From assembly GCA_963785815.1 (NCBI GenBank), contig CAWAWN010000003.1, forward strand, positions 806,001-870,000: a stretch of DNA of 64,000 bases. The letters run 5' to 3'. A model generated the notes under the pieces. That model had not been told where the DNA came from, ran no database searches, and worked only from the letters and a program-made list of their open reading frames with translations. Origin of the DNA: UBA4742 sp963785815. Lineage in GTDB: Bacteria; Actinomycetota; Acidimicrobiia; Acidimicrobiales; Acidimicrobilacustridaceae. Below, piece by piece: positions 52,162 to 60,800 of this stretch. Positions within the stretch are counted from its first letter, which is position 1, and the number at the start of each line of letters is the position of its first letter. The position numbers and the translations under genes were made by a program.

Positions 52162-55109
52162 GGCTGGTTCCCCCCATCCGGATGCGGTGCATCCATGCTC
52201 GCAGGTGCCGCGTCCGCGGCCGCGGTGGTCTCGTCGGTCGCCGGGTCGAGACGGGTGGCCGCGCCCGACACGTGCAGGGCCTCCTGGCTGGCGCCCAGGT
52301 AGGCGGCCAGGGCGGCCGGGTCCCGCTTGACCTGGTCCGGGGTGCCGGTGGCCACCACCGCACCGGCCGCCATCACCACCACCTGGGTGCACAGGGCGAA
52401 GACCAGGCCCACGTCGTGCTCGACCAGCACGATGGTGGAGCCGGTGACGGCCTGGAGCTGGCGCAGCAGCGGGACGAAGGCCTCGGCCTCGCGCTGGGCG
52501 ATCCCGGCCGTGGGCTCGTCCAGAAGCAGCAGGCGCGGCCCGGCCAGCACCACCGAGGCCAGGTCGACCACGCGGCGCGTGCCGGTGGACAGGTGCGAGA
52601 TGCGGTGGTGGCGGAACCGGTCGAGGCTGAGCGAGCCCACCACCGCCTCGATCTCGACCCGCTTGGCCTGCTCGAGCCGGCGCGCCCCGGGCAGGCCCAG
52701 CGTGGTGCCCAGCACGCTCACCGGGCGGCGGGCGTCGGTGGTGAGCAGCAGCACGTCCTCGACGGTGAGGGTGGGGTAGAGCGCGCAGTCCTGGAAGGAG
52801 CGGACGACGCCCAGCTCGACGCGCTCCTCGGGCAGGTACTCGGCCAGGTCCTGGTCGTCGAGTCGGGCGGTGCCGTCGTCGAGCGCCACGATGCCGCTGA
52901 CCGCGTCGAGCAACGTGGTCTTGCCCGAGCCGTTGGGGCCGATGAGCCCGACGATGGTGCCGGGCTCGGCGGTCAGGGTCACCCCGTCGAGGGCTTGGAC
53001 GCCGCCGAAGCCGACCCGCAGGTCGCGCGCCTCGAGCCGGGCCGCCACGTCTGACCCACGGGTCCCTGGTTGAGCGGGGCCGGCGCGCTCCGGTTCCGGC
53101 GCTGGCTCTGGCGCGGGCTCGGGCGATCGCCCATCCTCGCCGTCGTGTTCGCCGCCGCCGGGCTCGGGGGTGGTCGGCCCGGACCAGCGGTCCCAGCCCA
53201 GGGCCACCAGGTCGCCCACGCGGCTCGCCAGCTCGGCCAGCCCGCCAGGCAGGTACAGGATGAAGGCCAACAGGCCGACGCCGCTGGTGATGAACTGGAT
53301 GGTGGGGGTCGTCCCGAAGATGGCGGGCAGGCCGATCAGGTAGAGGGCGCCCAGCACGGCACCGGGGATGGAGCCCAGGCCGCCGATCACCACCATCGAG
53401 ATGACCAGGATGGACACGGCCGGGTCGAAGGTGTTGATGCCGATGCGCTGGTCGGCGAAGGCCAGGCAGACCCCGGCGTAGCCGGCCATGAACCCCGACA
53501 GGGCGAAGGCCAGGATCTTGGTGCGCACGATCGGCACGCCGGCCGCGGCGGCGGCCGTCTCGTTGTCGCGCACGGCCACCAGGCGCCGGGCGATGCCCCG
53601 GTCCCGCCAGACCATGACCATCAGCACCGAGAGCACCAGCACCACCAGGGTGAACCAGGCGAAGGTGCGCTGGTCGGCCAGGGAGATCCCGAACAGGCTG
53701 GGTGCGCCCAGCAGGGTCGACTGCGGATCGGGCAGCCCCGTGCACACCTGCCGGTGCACCAGGGGCACCGTCCAGCACGAGGTGGCCAGCACGGTGGTCT
53801 GCATGAGCAGGGCGAAGCCCAGGGTGCTGACGGCCAGGTACAGGCCGCGCACCCGCAGGGCGGGCAGGCCCACCACCACCGCCACCAGCGCGCCGGCCAT
53901 CCCGCCGACCACCAGCAGCACCACCAGGGGCAGGTGCGCGCCCAGGCGGGCGGCCACGATGGCGCCCACGCCCACCAGACCGAACTGGCCCAGCGACACC
54001 TGTCCGCCCCAGCCGGTGAGCACGGTGAGCGACAGGGCGATCACGGCGAAGATGCACACCTGGGCCATCAGGTAGGTGTGGCCGATGTCGAGCACCAGGG
54101 GCAGCAGGGCGGCCACCACCAGGGTCGTGGCCACGCCGCCGTGGCGCACCAGGCGGCGGTGGCGGTCGGCGATGCGTTTGCGGGTGACGGCGCCCAGCTC
54201 CCACGACGAGCGCTCGCCGGTGCGTGCCCCCTTGGTCAGGGTGCCGACCCGCACCACCAGGATGACCAGCAGGATGGCGAACAGGATGAGCTCGACGGTG
54301 GCGGTGCTGGCGAAGTTGAAGTCGAGGACCTCGGCGATGATGCCCATGGCGATCCCGGCCAGGAAGGCCACGGGCAGGTTCACCATGGCGCCCACCAGGG
54401 CGGCGGTGAGGGCCAGCAGCAGCAGGTCGGGGCTCAACACGTCGGTCAGGCTGGAGGTCTGGCCGGGGGCGTTGAGGATGGCGGTGGCGGCCGACAGCAG
54501 CGCGGCGATGATCCAGGTGATGGTGGAGGTGCGCCGCACCCAGACCCCCGACAGCCGGGCCGAGTCCGCGTTCTCGGCCGTGGCCCGCATGGCCAGCCCC
54601 CACGACGAGAAGCGGATGAACACGGCCAACCCGATGGCGATCAGGGGCGCCACCACCAGGGTGATGACCTGGCCCGGCCCGAAGCGGAACCCGTCGATGG
54701 TGAACGAGGGGTGGAACGGCACCGGGAAGGGCTCGGTCAGCTTCTGGGGCCGCACGAAGGGCAGCACGGTGAACAGGTACAGCACCTGGGCCAGGCCGAT
54801 GGTGGCCACCATGACCAGCACCCGTGGGCGGGTGAACAGGCGCCGCAGCACCAGCTCGCAGACGGCTCCCACGGCCGCGGCCAGGGCCAGGGCGAAGGCC
54901 AGGGCGGCCCAGTAGTCGATGCCGAAGTCGTAGAAGAGCTTGACCATGAACACGGCGCCGACCACGCCCAGCTGGCCCTGGGAGAAGTTGAGCACCCGGT
55001 TGGTCCGGTAGATCAGCACCAGGCCCAGGGCCAGCAGCCCGTAGCTGAGCCCGGTGATGAGCCCCTCCACCAGCACGAAGGCCGGCACGCTGAACCCGAG
55101 CACGTTCAC
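52158..55109 (-). CDS. LivH-LivM-LivG triple fusion ABC transporter
   Basis: 983 residues. A LivH-type permease is at about 1-295 (GLITGLSYGLLALGLVLIYR, LNFSQGQLG), and a LivM-type permease at about 330-640 (LTGWGGQVSLGQFG, VRDNETAAAAAGV, GGLGSIPGAVLGALY). After a Pro/Glu-rich linker a LivG-type ATPase follows (Walker A GPNGSGKTT, Q-loop SFQD, Walker B LLLLDEPTAG, H-loop VEHDVG). The signature loop reads LSTGTRR rather than LSGGQ/LSYGQ, a degenerate form. GTG overlaps the MFS-LivF stop. The second ATPase needed is on the neighbouring fusion. Confidence 0.93.
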   Translation of the reverse strand: MNVLGFSVPAFVLVEGLITGLSYGLLALGLVLIYRTNRVLNFSQGQLGVVGAVFMVKLFYDFGIDYWAALAFALALAAAVGAVCELVLRRLFTRPRVLVMVATIGLAQVLYLFTVLPFVRPQKLTEPFPVPFHPSFTIDGFRFGPGQVITLVVAPLIAIGLAVFIRFSSWGLAMRATAENADSARLSGVWVRRTSTITWIIAALLSAATAILNAPGQTSSLTDVLSPDLLLLALTAALVGAMVNLPVAFLAGIAMGIIAEVLDFNFASTATVELILFAILLVILVVRVGTLTKGARTGERSSWELGAVTRKRIADRHRRLVRHGGVATTLVVAALLPLVLDIGHTYLMAQVCIFAVIALSLTVLTGWGGQVSLGQFGLVGVGAIVAARLGAHLPLVVLLVVGGMAGALVAVVVGLPALRVRGLYLAVSTLGFALLMQTTVLATSCWTVPLVHRQVCTGLPDPQSTLLGAPSLFGISLADQRTFAWFTLVVLVLSVLMVMVWRDRGIARRLVAVRDNETAAAAAGVPIVRTKILAFALSGFMAGYAGVCLAFADQRIGINTFDPAVSILVISMVVIGGLGSIPGAVLGALYLIGLPAIFGTTPTIQFITSGVGLLAFILYLPGGLAELASRVGDLVALGWDRWSGPTTPEPGGGEHDGEDGRSPEPAPEPAPEPERAGPAQPGTRGSDVAARLEARDLRVGFGGVQALDGVTLTAEPGTIVGLIGPNGSGKTTLLDAVSGIVALDDGTARLDDQDLAEYLPEERVELGVVRSFQDCALYPTLTVEDVLLLTTDARRPVSVLGTTLGLPGARRLEQAKRVEIEAVVGSLSLDRFRHHRISHLSTGTRRVVDLASVVLAGPRLLLLDEPTAGIAQREAEAFVPLLRQLQAVTGSTIVLVEHDVGLVFALCTQVVVMAAGAVVATGTPDQVKRDPAALAAYLGASQEALHVSGAATRLDPATDETTAAADAAPASMDAPHPDGGNQP

Positions 55110-57418
55110 GGCGGACCGTCCCCGGCACCGTCGCCGCCGCTGGCGTCGCCCCCGGTTCGGGCCGGGCCGGGACCGATGCCGTTGCGCGCCACCAGGAAGA
55201 CGGGGCGCAGCAGGTCGTCGCGCTCGAGCAGCTCGGCGGTGGGGCCGTCGAAGCGGATGGTGCCCCGCTCCAGGAAGAAGGCGTGGTCGGCCAGGTGCAT
55301 GGCCCGGTTCACGCTCTGCTCGACCAGGATCACCGTCGTGCCCGCCGCGTTCACCCGCCGCACGATCTCCATGAGCCGGTCCACGGTCATGGGCGCCAGG
55401 CCCAGCGCCAGCTCGTCGATCATCAGCAGTCGGGGCCGGGTCATCATCACCCGGGCCAGGGCCAGCATCTGCTGCTCGCCGCCCGACAGGGTCCCGGCGT
55501 GGTGGTCGAGCCGGTCGGCCAGCTCGGGGAACAGGGCGATGGCCTCGTCCATGGCGGCGCGGGCCCGGGCGTGGTCGGCCCGCAGGGTGTGCTCGCCGAT
55601 GCGCAGGTTGTCGCGCACGGTCAGGCCGGGGAAGGTCATCTTGCCCCCGACCAGCAGGGCGGTGTCCTGGCCGATGATCTGCTCGGGCTCGAGGTAGGTG
55701 CAGTTGGTGCCGAACAGGCGGATCACGCCGCGGTGGGGGTGCTCGAGCCCGGCCACGGTGCGCAGCAGCGTCGACTTGCCGGCGCCGTTGGTGCCCAGCA
55801 GGGCGACGATGGCGCCCTCGGGCACCTCCAGGTTGATGTCGAACAGGATCTGGTTGGGTCCGTAGAAGAAGTCGAGGTTGTGGATCTGCAGGGCCGGGAT
55901 GGCGCCCCCGGACTGGCGGCGGCGGCCTTCGGCGTAGCGCTCCAGGACGTCCTCGATGACCAGGGTGATGTCGCGTCGCACGTGGCGGGAGCCGGCCAGC
56001 AGCAGCACCCCGCCCACCGCGCACACCGGCCCGATCAGGACCAGGGCGGTGGTCACGCCGGCCACCGAGCTGATGGCGCCCAGCAGGATGCCGCCGGCGA
56101 AGCCGCCGAAGACCAGGGCGAACACCCCGAACATGCCGAAGCAGATGGCCCGCATCTCGGGCGGGGCGGTGGCGGCCAGCGTCTGGAAGATGGCGATGGA
56201 CAAGGGGGCCAGGGCGGCGTTGGCCAGGAACTGCACGGCCACCACCATCCACAGCTGGGGCAGGTAGAGCGAGACGGCGAACAGGCCCCCGTAGACGGTG
56301 ATGCTGGCTGCGGCCAGCACGAGCGGGGCCTGCGGGGCCCGGCGGAACAGCTTGTCGCCCACCAGGTAGGCCACCGGGATGCCCAGGAAGGCCGACAGGC
56401 CGATCACGGCGTAGATCTCGCTGCGCTGTGCCGTGTCCTGGTGCCACACCTGCTGGTAGTAGAGCGAGCCGAACAGGGGGATGCCGGTGCCGGCGAAGCC
56501 GAGGATGGCCACCGCCACCAGCTCGAAGTAGATGGAGCGGATGCGCATCAGGCGGGTGACGGCCGCGCCCAGCAGCACCCGGGGGGCAGCGTCCTGCTGG
56601 GCCTGGGTGTCCATGCCGGCGGCCTTGAGGATGAAGCTCGACTCGTTGGCGCCCTTGGCCGGCTCTCGGATGGTGAACAGCAGCAGCGCCACCGGGATGC
56701 CGGCCACCCCGACCATCAGGCCCCAGCGCCAGTTGCCGGTGACGGTGGCGATCCAGCCCACCAGCAGGATGCCCACCGTCTGCGACAGCGGGTCGGCGAC
56801 GTTGTGCCAGGCGAAGACGCGGGCCCGACCGGTGGTCGGGTAGGCGTCGGACAGGTAGGCGTTGTGCACGGTGTCGGAGGTGCCCAGCCCGATCGAGGCC
56901 ACCATGAACAGGAAGACGAAGGGCCACACGTTGCGGGCCAGCAGCATGAAGGGCACCGTGCACGAGAAGATGAGCAGGGTGACGGCGGCGACCACCTTGC
57001 GGCTACCCCGGTCGGCCCACACCGCCACCGGCAGCCCCCAGGCGATCTGGGCCACGCTGCCCACGAAGGCCACCGCCCCCAGGCCGGTGTCGCTCAGCCG
57101 GAAGGAGCGCTGGATGTCCGGGGCCAGGGTGCCGATGGCGTTGTAGAAGGTGCCGGGCACGAAGGCGGCCAGGGTGAGCAGCACCAGGGGCGCGGTGCCG
57201 TAGGTCTTGAGGATGCCGAGCAGCGGGGGTGGCTTGCCCTCGCCGGTGCCAGGGATGAGCTCGAGGTCGGCCACGGCCTCGGCGTCACGGCTCTGCTCGA
57301 GCGCCTCGCGCAGCAGCTCCGGGGGGACGGTGAAGTCGAACACGGGACCGTTCGGGGCCCCACCGTCGGCGACTGGTCGCGGCGAGTGAGACCCGGCCAA
57401 CGCTTCCCCCGTGGACAC
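55106..57418 (-). CDS. MFS transporter fused to LivF-type ATPase
   Basis: 770 residues. Residues about 70-480 form a 12-helix major-facilitator domain (GLGAVAFVGSVAQIAWGLPVAVWADRGSRK motif A; SLYYQQVWHQD loop). Residues about 510-745 are a LivF-type ATPase: GTNGAGKST, LSGGEQQMLALARV, Walker B LMIDELALGLAP (Leu in place of the usual Pro), ILVEQSV. MFS carriers do not use ATP, so the fusion is unusual. GTG 57418 is 6 nt after TAGGCT. First gene of the transporter operon. Confidence 0.92.
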   Translation of the reverse strand: MSTGEALAGSHSPRPVADGGAPNGPVFDFTVPPELLREALEQSRDAEAVADLELIPGTGEGKPPPLLGILKTYGTAPLVLLTLAAFVPGTFYNAIGTLAPDIQRSFRLSDTGLGAVAFVGSVAQIAWGLPVAVWADRGSRKVVAAVTLLIFSCTVPFMLLARNVWPFVFLFMVASIGLGTSDTVHNAYLSDAYPTTGRARVFAWHNVADPLSQTVGILLVGWIATVTGNWRWGLMVGVAGIPVALLLFTIREPAKGANESSFILKAAGMDTQAQQDAAPRVLLGAAVTRLMRIRSIYFELVAVAILGFAGTGIPLFGSLYYQQVWHQDTAQRSEIYAVIGLSAFLGIPVAYLVGDKLFRRAPQAPLVLAAASITVYGGLFAVSLYLPQLWMVVAVQFLANAALAPLSIAIFQTLAATAPPEMRAICFGMFGVFALVFGGFAGGILLGAISSVAGVTTALVLIGPVCAVGGVLLLAGSRHVRRDITLVIEDVLERYAEGRRRQSGGAIPALQIHNLDFFYGPNQILFDINLEVPEGAIVALLGTNGAGKSTLLRTVAGLEHPHRGVIRLFGTNCTYLEPEQIIGQDTALLVGGKMTFPGLTVRDNLRIGEHTLRADHARARAAMDEAIALFPELADRLDHHAGTLSGGEQQMLALARVMMTRPRLLMIDELALGLAPMTVDRLMEIVRRVNAAGTTVILVEQSVNRAMHLADHAFFLERGTIRFDGPTAELLERDDLLRPVFLVARNGIGPGPARTGGDASGGDGAGDGPP

Positions 57419-57424
57419 GGCACG

Positions 57425-57450
57425 AGCCTATTCCTGACGCCCATGTCAGG
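57425..57450 (-). promoter_or_regulatory. -10 box and TGAC-N6-GTCA motif, site 2
   Basis: TAGGCT (57430-57425) lies 6 nt before the MFS-LivF start. Directly upstream, CCTGAC GCCCAT GTCAGG (57433-57450) forms a dyad in the spacer, an operator position. Related sites: 37542 and 60685. Confidence 0.55.
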
Positions 57451-57464
57451 TTGGTCCCGCTCGG

Positions 57465-58337
57465 TCAGCGCGCCTCGGGGAGGCGGGCGTGGTGGGCGGA
57501 GGCTCCGCCGTCGAGGTGGATGCTCTGGCCGGTCAGGTAGCGCGACTCGTCCGAGGCCAGGAAGGCCACCAGGTCGGCCACGTCGCCGGGCTGGCCCACG
57601 AACGGGGTGAGCAGCCCCCGGCTGTAGCCGGCCAGCAGGTCGGGCGGGATCTGGGCTCGGACCGGGTCGGTCAGCACCAGTCCCGGCAGGATGGCGTTGG
57701 CCCGCACGCCCTGGCGGCCGAACTGGGTGGCCACGTGCTGGGTGAAGGCGGTGATGGCCGACTTGGACACGCTGTAGGCGGTGCGGACGAGATCGCCGCT
57801 GGATGCCGCGCCCGACGACATGTTGATGATCGAGCCTCCGCCCCGCGCCACCATCGAGGGGATGGCGTGCTTGCACGTCAGCAGCTGGCTGCGCAGGTTC
57901 ACGGCCATCATCTGGTCCCAGACATCGAGGCTCATGTCGGTGACGGCGCCGTCGCGGGCCAGCACGTCGGCGTCGGTGAGCGCCGCGTTGTTGTCGAGGA
58001 TGTCGACCCCGCCGAAGTGCCCGAGCACCTCCGCCACCATGGCCGCCACCGACGACTCGTCGGCCAGCTCGACGGCCACCGCCTCGGCCCGGCCGCCGTC
58101 CGCGTGGATCTCGTCGGCCACCACGCGGGCGCCGTCCAGGTCGCGGTCGGCCACCGCCACCCGGGCGCCCTGGGCGGCCAGGGTGCGACACACCTGGCTG
58201 CCGATGCCCCCGGCTCCACCGGTCACGATGGCCACCTTCCCCGCCAGCCGCGCCTCCCGCTCGGTTCGGCGTTGATTCGCACCCCTGGGGGGGTGCGAAT
58301 CAACGCCAGAGTTCCGACCGATCGCGGGATCACTCAT
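57465..58337 (-). CDS. SDR family oxidoreductase with hairpin-encoded N-terminus
   Basis: 290 residues; SDR motifs TGGAGGIG, NNAA, NMSSG and YSVSKSA are present. ATG 58337 overlaps the dehydrogenase stop (ATGA). The first ~31 residues are not SDR-like and are mostly encoded by a perfect 18-bp hairpin (58268-58307). An alternative is initiation at a CTG just before AGKVAIVTG, where GGGAGG is well placed; CTG starts are rare. Substrate unknown. In line with GH4 and dehydrogenase genes. Confidence 0.9.
   Translation of the reverse strand: MSDPAIGRNSGVDSHPPRGANQRRTEREARLAGKVAIVTGGAGGIGSQVCRTLAAQGARVAVADRDLDGARVVADEIHADGGRAEAVAVELADESSVAAMVAEVLGHFGGVDILDNNAALTDADVLARDGAVTDMSLDVWDQMMAVNLRSQLLTCKHAIPSMVARGGGSIINMSSGAASSGDLVRTAYSVSKSAITAFTQHVATQFGRQGVRANAILPGLVLTDPVRAQIPPDLLAGYSRGLLTPFVGQPGDVADLVAFLASDESRYLTGQSIHLDGGASAHHARLPEAR
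58268..58307. repeat. perfect 18-bp inverted repeat in SDR gene start
   Basis: GGCGTTGATTCGCACCCC (58268-58285) and its exact complement (58290-58307) with a 4-nt loop. It lies 27-66 nt past the stop of the upstream dehydrogenase gene and inside the ATG-initiated SDR frame. Confidence 0.9.
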
Positions 58338-59263
58338 CCCAACCCCTCCTCCGGCCGGCGGACCAGCTCCTCCTCGGGAGGGAGGCCGGCGCGCGACGCG
58401 ACGACCTTGGCCACGGCCGAGAAGTCCTGGCGGCCGAAGCCGGCGTCAGCGCTGGCTCGCAGGGCCTGGCGGGCCGTGGCGGTGAGGGTCAGCTCCACGC
58501 CCTGGGCGTGGCCGTAGTCGGTGGCCAGGTCGAGGTCCTTGATCATCAGGTCGGTCATGAAGCCCGGGGCCCAGCCGTTCGACGCCGGGCTGTCGGGCAC
58601 CACCCCGGCCACCGGGAAGCGCGTGCGCACGGCCACGCAGTCGGCGGTGGCGTGGACCAGCACCTCGTGGAGCTTGGCCAGGTCCGCCCCCGAGCGGCGG
58701 GCCAGGGCGGTGGCTTCGGCCGTGGCCACCATCTGGGCCGCGTAGATGAGGTTGTTGCACAGCTTCACCACCTGGCCCATGCCCGGGCCGCCCACGTGCA
58801 CCACCCGGTCGGCCATCGGCTCGAGGGCGGGGCGCACCCGGTCGAGCACGTCGGCGTCGCCCCCCACCATGACCGTCAGGGTGCCGGCCACGGCGCCGGC
58901 GGTGCCGCCCGAGAGCGGGGCGTCGAGGTAGCCGGCCCCGGTGGCCGCCACCCGCTGGTGCTGGGCCCGCTCGACCTCGGGATCGATGGTGGAGCAGTCC
59001 ACCACCACGTGGTCGGGGCGCAGGGAGCCGACCATGGCGTCCACCACCTCCACCACCTCGGGGGAGTTGGGCACGCACACCAGGACGATGTCGCTGGCGG
59101 CCGCCACCCCGGCCGGTCCGCCGCCGTCGGTGGCGCCCGCGGCCACGGCGGCCTCGATGGGACCGCGGCGGCGCGACGCCACCGACACCTCGTGGCCGGC
59201 GGCCAGCAGGTTGCGGGTCATGGGCAGCCCCATGGCTCCCAGGCCGATGAATCCGAGACGCAT
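58334..59263 (-). CDS. 3-hydroxyisobutyrate dehydrogenase-like oxidoreductase
   Basis: 309 residues of the beta-hydroxyacid dehydrogenase family. N-terminal GLGAMGLPMTRNLL is the NAD(P) motif, DAPLSGGTAGA the substrate loop, and LCNNLIYAAQMVATAEA carries the catalytic Lys-equivalent region (VVKLCNN). GGAGG before ATG 59263. Follows the GH4 gene by 31 bp and overlaps the SDR. Substrate may be 3-hydroxyisobutyrate, tartronate semialdehyde or a larger acid. Confidence 0.9.
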   Translation of the reverse strand: MRLGFIGLGAMGLPMTRNLLAAGHEVSVASRRRGPIEAAVAAGATDGGGPAGVAAASDIVLVCVPNSPEVVEVVDAMVGSLRPDHVVVDCSTIDPEVERAQHQRVAATGAGYLDAPLSGGTAGAVAGTLTVMVGGDADVLDRVRPALEPMADRVVHVGGPGMGQVVKLCNNLIYAAQMVATAEATALARRSGADLAKLHEVLVHATADCVAVRTRFPVAGVVPDSPASNGWAPGFMTDLMIKDLDLATDYGHAQGVELTLTATARQALRASADAGFGRQDFSAVAKVVASRAGLPPEEELVRRPEEGLG

Positions 59264-59294
59264 GTGGTCCTCCGGGGACAGGCCGCCGACGGGT

Positions 59295-60650
59295 TCAGGC
59301 CGCGTCGGGGTGGGGGAGCCAGGGCGCGGTGCCGGCCAGCAGCTCGTCCACCATGGTGTCGAGGTCGTTCAGGTCGCCGCGCCCGGCCAGGGGGTCGAGG
59401 ACGAAGGCCTGGGCGATGGCCGCCCGGTCGCCGGACATGGCGGCCTCGACGGTCAGCTCCTGGGTGGCCACCTGTCGGCGCAGCAGCTCGGCCACCACCG
59501 GCGGCACCCGGGCCCGGTCGCGCCCCCGCACCCCCTGGTCGTCGATCACGCACATCGACTCGACCACCGCCTCGGGCGGCAGGTCGGGGCACTGGCCGGC
59601 GTTGGGGATGTTCACCGGCAGCTCGCGGGGCGTGCCGGTCACCAGCGAGTCGACCACGTCGGCCATCATCTCCCCCGAGCGCCAGGCGTGCAGCGGCTCG
59701 GATCCCGCCAGCTGGGCGTCGAGGAGGGCGATGAAGTCGGCCTGGTCGCGCTCGCGGGCCGACATGGGGGTGAGGGCCACGCCCCACGCCGCGCCCCAAC
59801 CCGAGGCCTCGGTCAGGATCGAGGGCAGGAACTCCGCCAGGTGGCGGTCCCCGGCGGCCGGGATGACCCCCCAGCGCTGCCACATCGAGAGCTTCAGGAA
59901 GTTGCGCACCCCCCAGTCGAGCGGGGTCATGGGCTCGAGCGGCGCCCGGTCGGGATCGGGGGCCAGCGCGGCCATCCCCCCCACGGACTCGACCAGCTCG
60001 GCGATCACCTCGAAGCCGTCGCGCCCGTCGACGTCGAGGGCGGTGACCACCGGGAAGTGGTTCACCCCGCTCACCGTGGGTCGGACGGCGGTGTGGGGCA
60101 GGCGCAGGGCGATGGCCAGGTCGAAGGTGAAGTTGCCCACCTCGTGGCACAGCCCGACGGCCCGGATGGAGGTCTCGCGCCGCACCGCCCGGGTCAAGGT
60201 CGTCATCGGGTTGGTGATGTTCAGCATCCAGGCGTCGGGGCAACGGGCCTGCATGTCGCGGGCGATGCCGACCAGCACCGGGATGTTGCGCAGCGACCGG
60301 TTGATGCCGCCGGGCCCGACCGAGTCGCCCACCGACTGGCGGATGCCGTGGCGGGCCGGCACGTCCAGGTCCACCCGCATGGAGTCGAACCCACCGGTCG
60401 AGATGGTCACCACCACGAAGTCGGCGCCGTCCAGGGCGCGGGCCTGGTCGGTGGTGGTGGACACGGTGGCGGCCACGCCCAGGTGGTCGACGAGGCGGTG
60501 GGCCAGGGCCTCCATCTTCACCAGGGGGGTCGGGTCGATGTCCTGGAGCACCAGGTGGCCGCCGTCGGCGAAGCAGGGCGTGAGCAGCAGGTCGGCCATC
60601 AGCGATGGCCCCCACTGGTAGCTGCCGCCCCCGATGATCGTCACCTGCAC
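59295..60650 (-). CDS. GH4 family NAD-dependent glycosidase
   Basis: 451 residues. N-terminal IIGGGSYQWGP binds NAD+; family signatures NITNPMTTLTRAV, GLCHEVGN (metal-ligand Cys/His) and GVNHFPV (His) are clear. GH4 enzymes cut glycosides by an oxidation-elimination route with Mn2+ and NAD+. GTG 60650 with GGGGGAGG upstream. No PTS is visible, so the substrate may be non-phosphorylated, such as a galacturonide or alpha-glucoside. The following dehydrogenases could process the oxidised product. Confidence 0.92.
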   Translation of the reverse strand: MQVTIIGGGSYQWGPSLMADLLLTPCFADGGHLVLQDIDPTPLVKMEALAHRLVDHLGVAATVSTTTDQARALDGADFVVVTISTGGFDSMRVDLDVPARHGIRQSVGDSVGPGGINRSLRNIPVLVGIARDMQARCPDAWMLNITNPMTTLTRAVRRETSIRAVGLCHEVGNFTFDLAIALRLPHTAVRPTVSGVNHFPVVTALDVDGRDGFEVIAELVESVGGMAALAPDPDRAPLEPMTPLDWGVRNFLKLSMWQRWGVIPAAGDRHLAEFLPSILTEASGWGAAWGVALTPMSARERDQADFIALLDAQLAGSEPLHAWRSGEMMADVVDSLVTGTPRELPVNIPNAGQCPDLPPEAVVESMCVIDDQGVRGRDRARVPPVVAELLRRQVATQELTVEAAMSGDRAAIAQAFVLDPLAGRGDLNDLDTMVDELLAGTAPWLPHPDAA

Positions 60651-60684
60651 GAGCTGGCCTCCCCCGGGTCCGACTCCCCGAACC

Positions 60685-60703
60685 TGACGCCCACGTCACC
60701 CTA
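60685..60703 (-). promoter_or_regulatory. -10 box and TGAC-N6-GTCA motif, site 3
   Basis: TGAC GCCCAC GTCA at 60685-60698 overlaps TAGGGT (60703-60698, minus), the likely -10 box of the GH4 operon, giving a 40-nt leader. Same dyad as the transporter promoter at 57433. Confidence 0.5.
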
Positions 60704-60724
60704 CCGCCCGCCACCACCCCCACG

Positions 60725-60775
60725 AATTGGGCATCTTTGGCTGTGGGGAATCGCGCATTCGCCGGGTCAGTTTCC
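60725..60775 (+). repeat. dispersed palindromic element, copy E
   Basis: Starts AATTGGGCATCTTTGGCTG, has AATCGCGCATTCGCCGGGTC in the middle and ends AGTTTCC. Located between the permease stop (60801) and the GH4 promoter. Its G-rich flank runs into TAGGGT of the GH4 operon, as seen for copies B and D. Confidence 0.8.
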
Positions 60776-60800
60776 GACGAAGAGGTGGGCGGCGAAGCGC

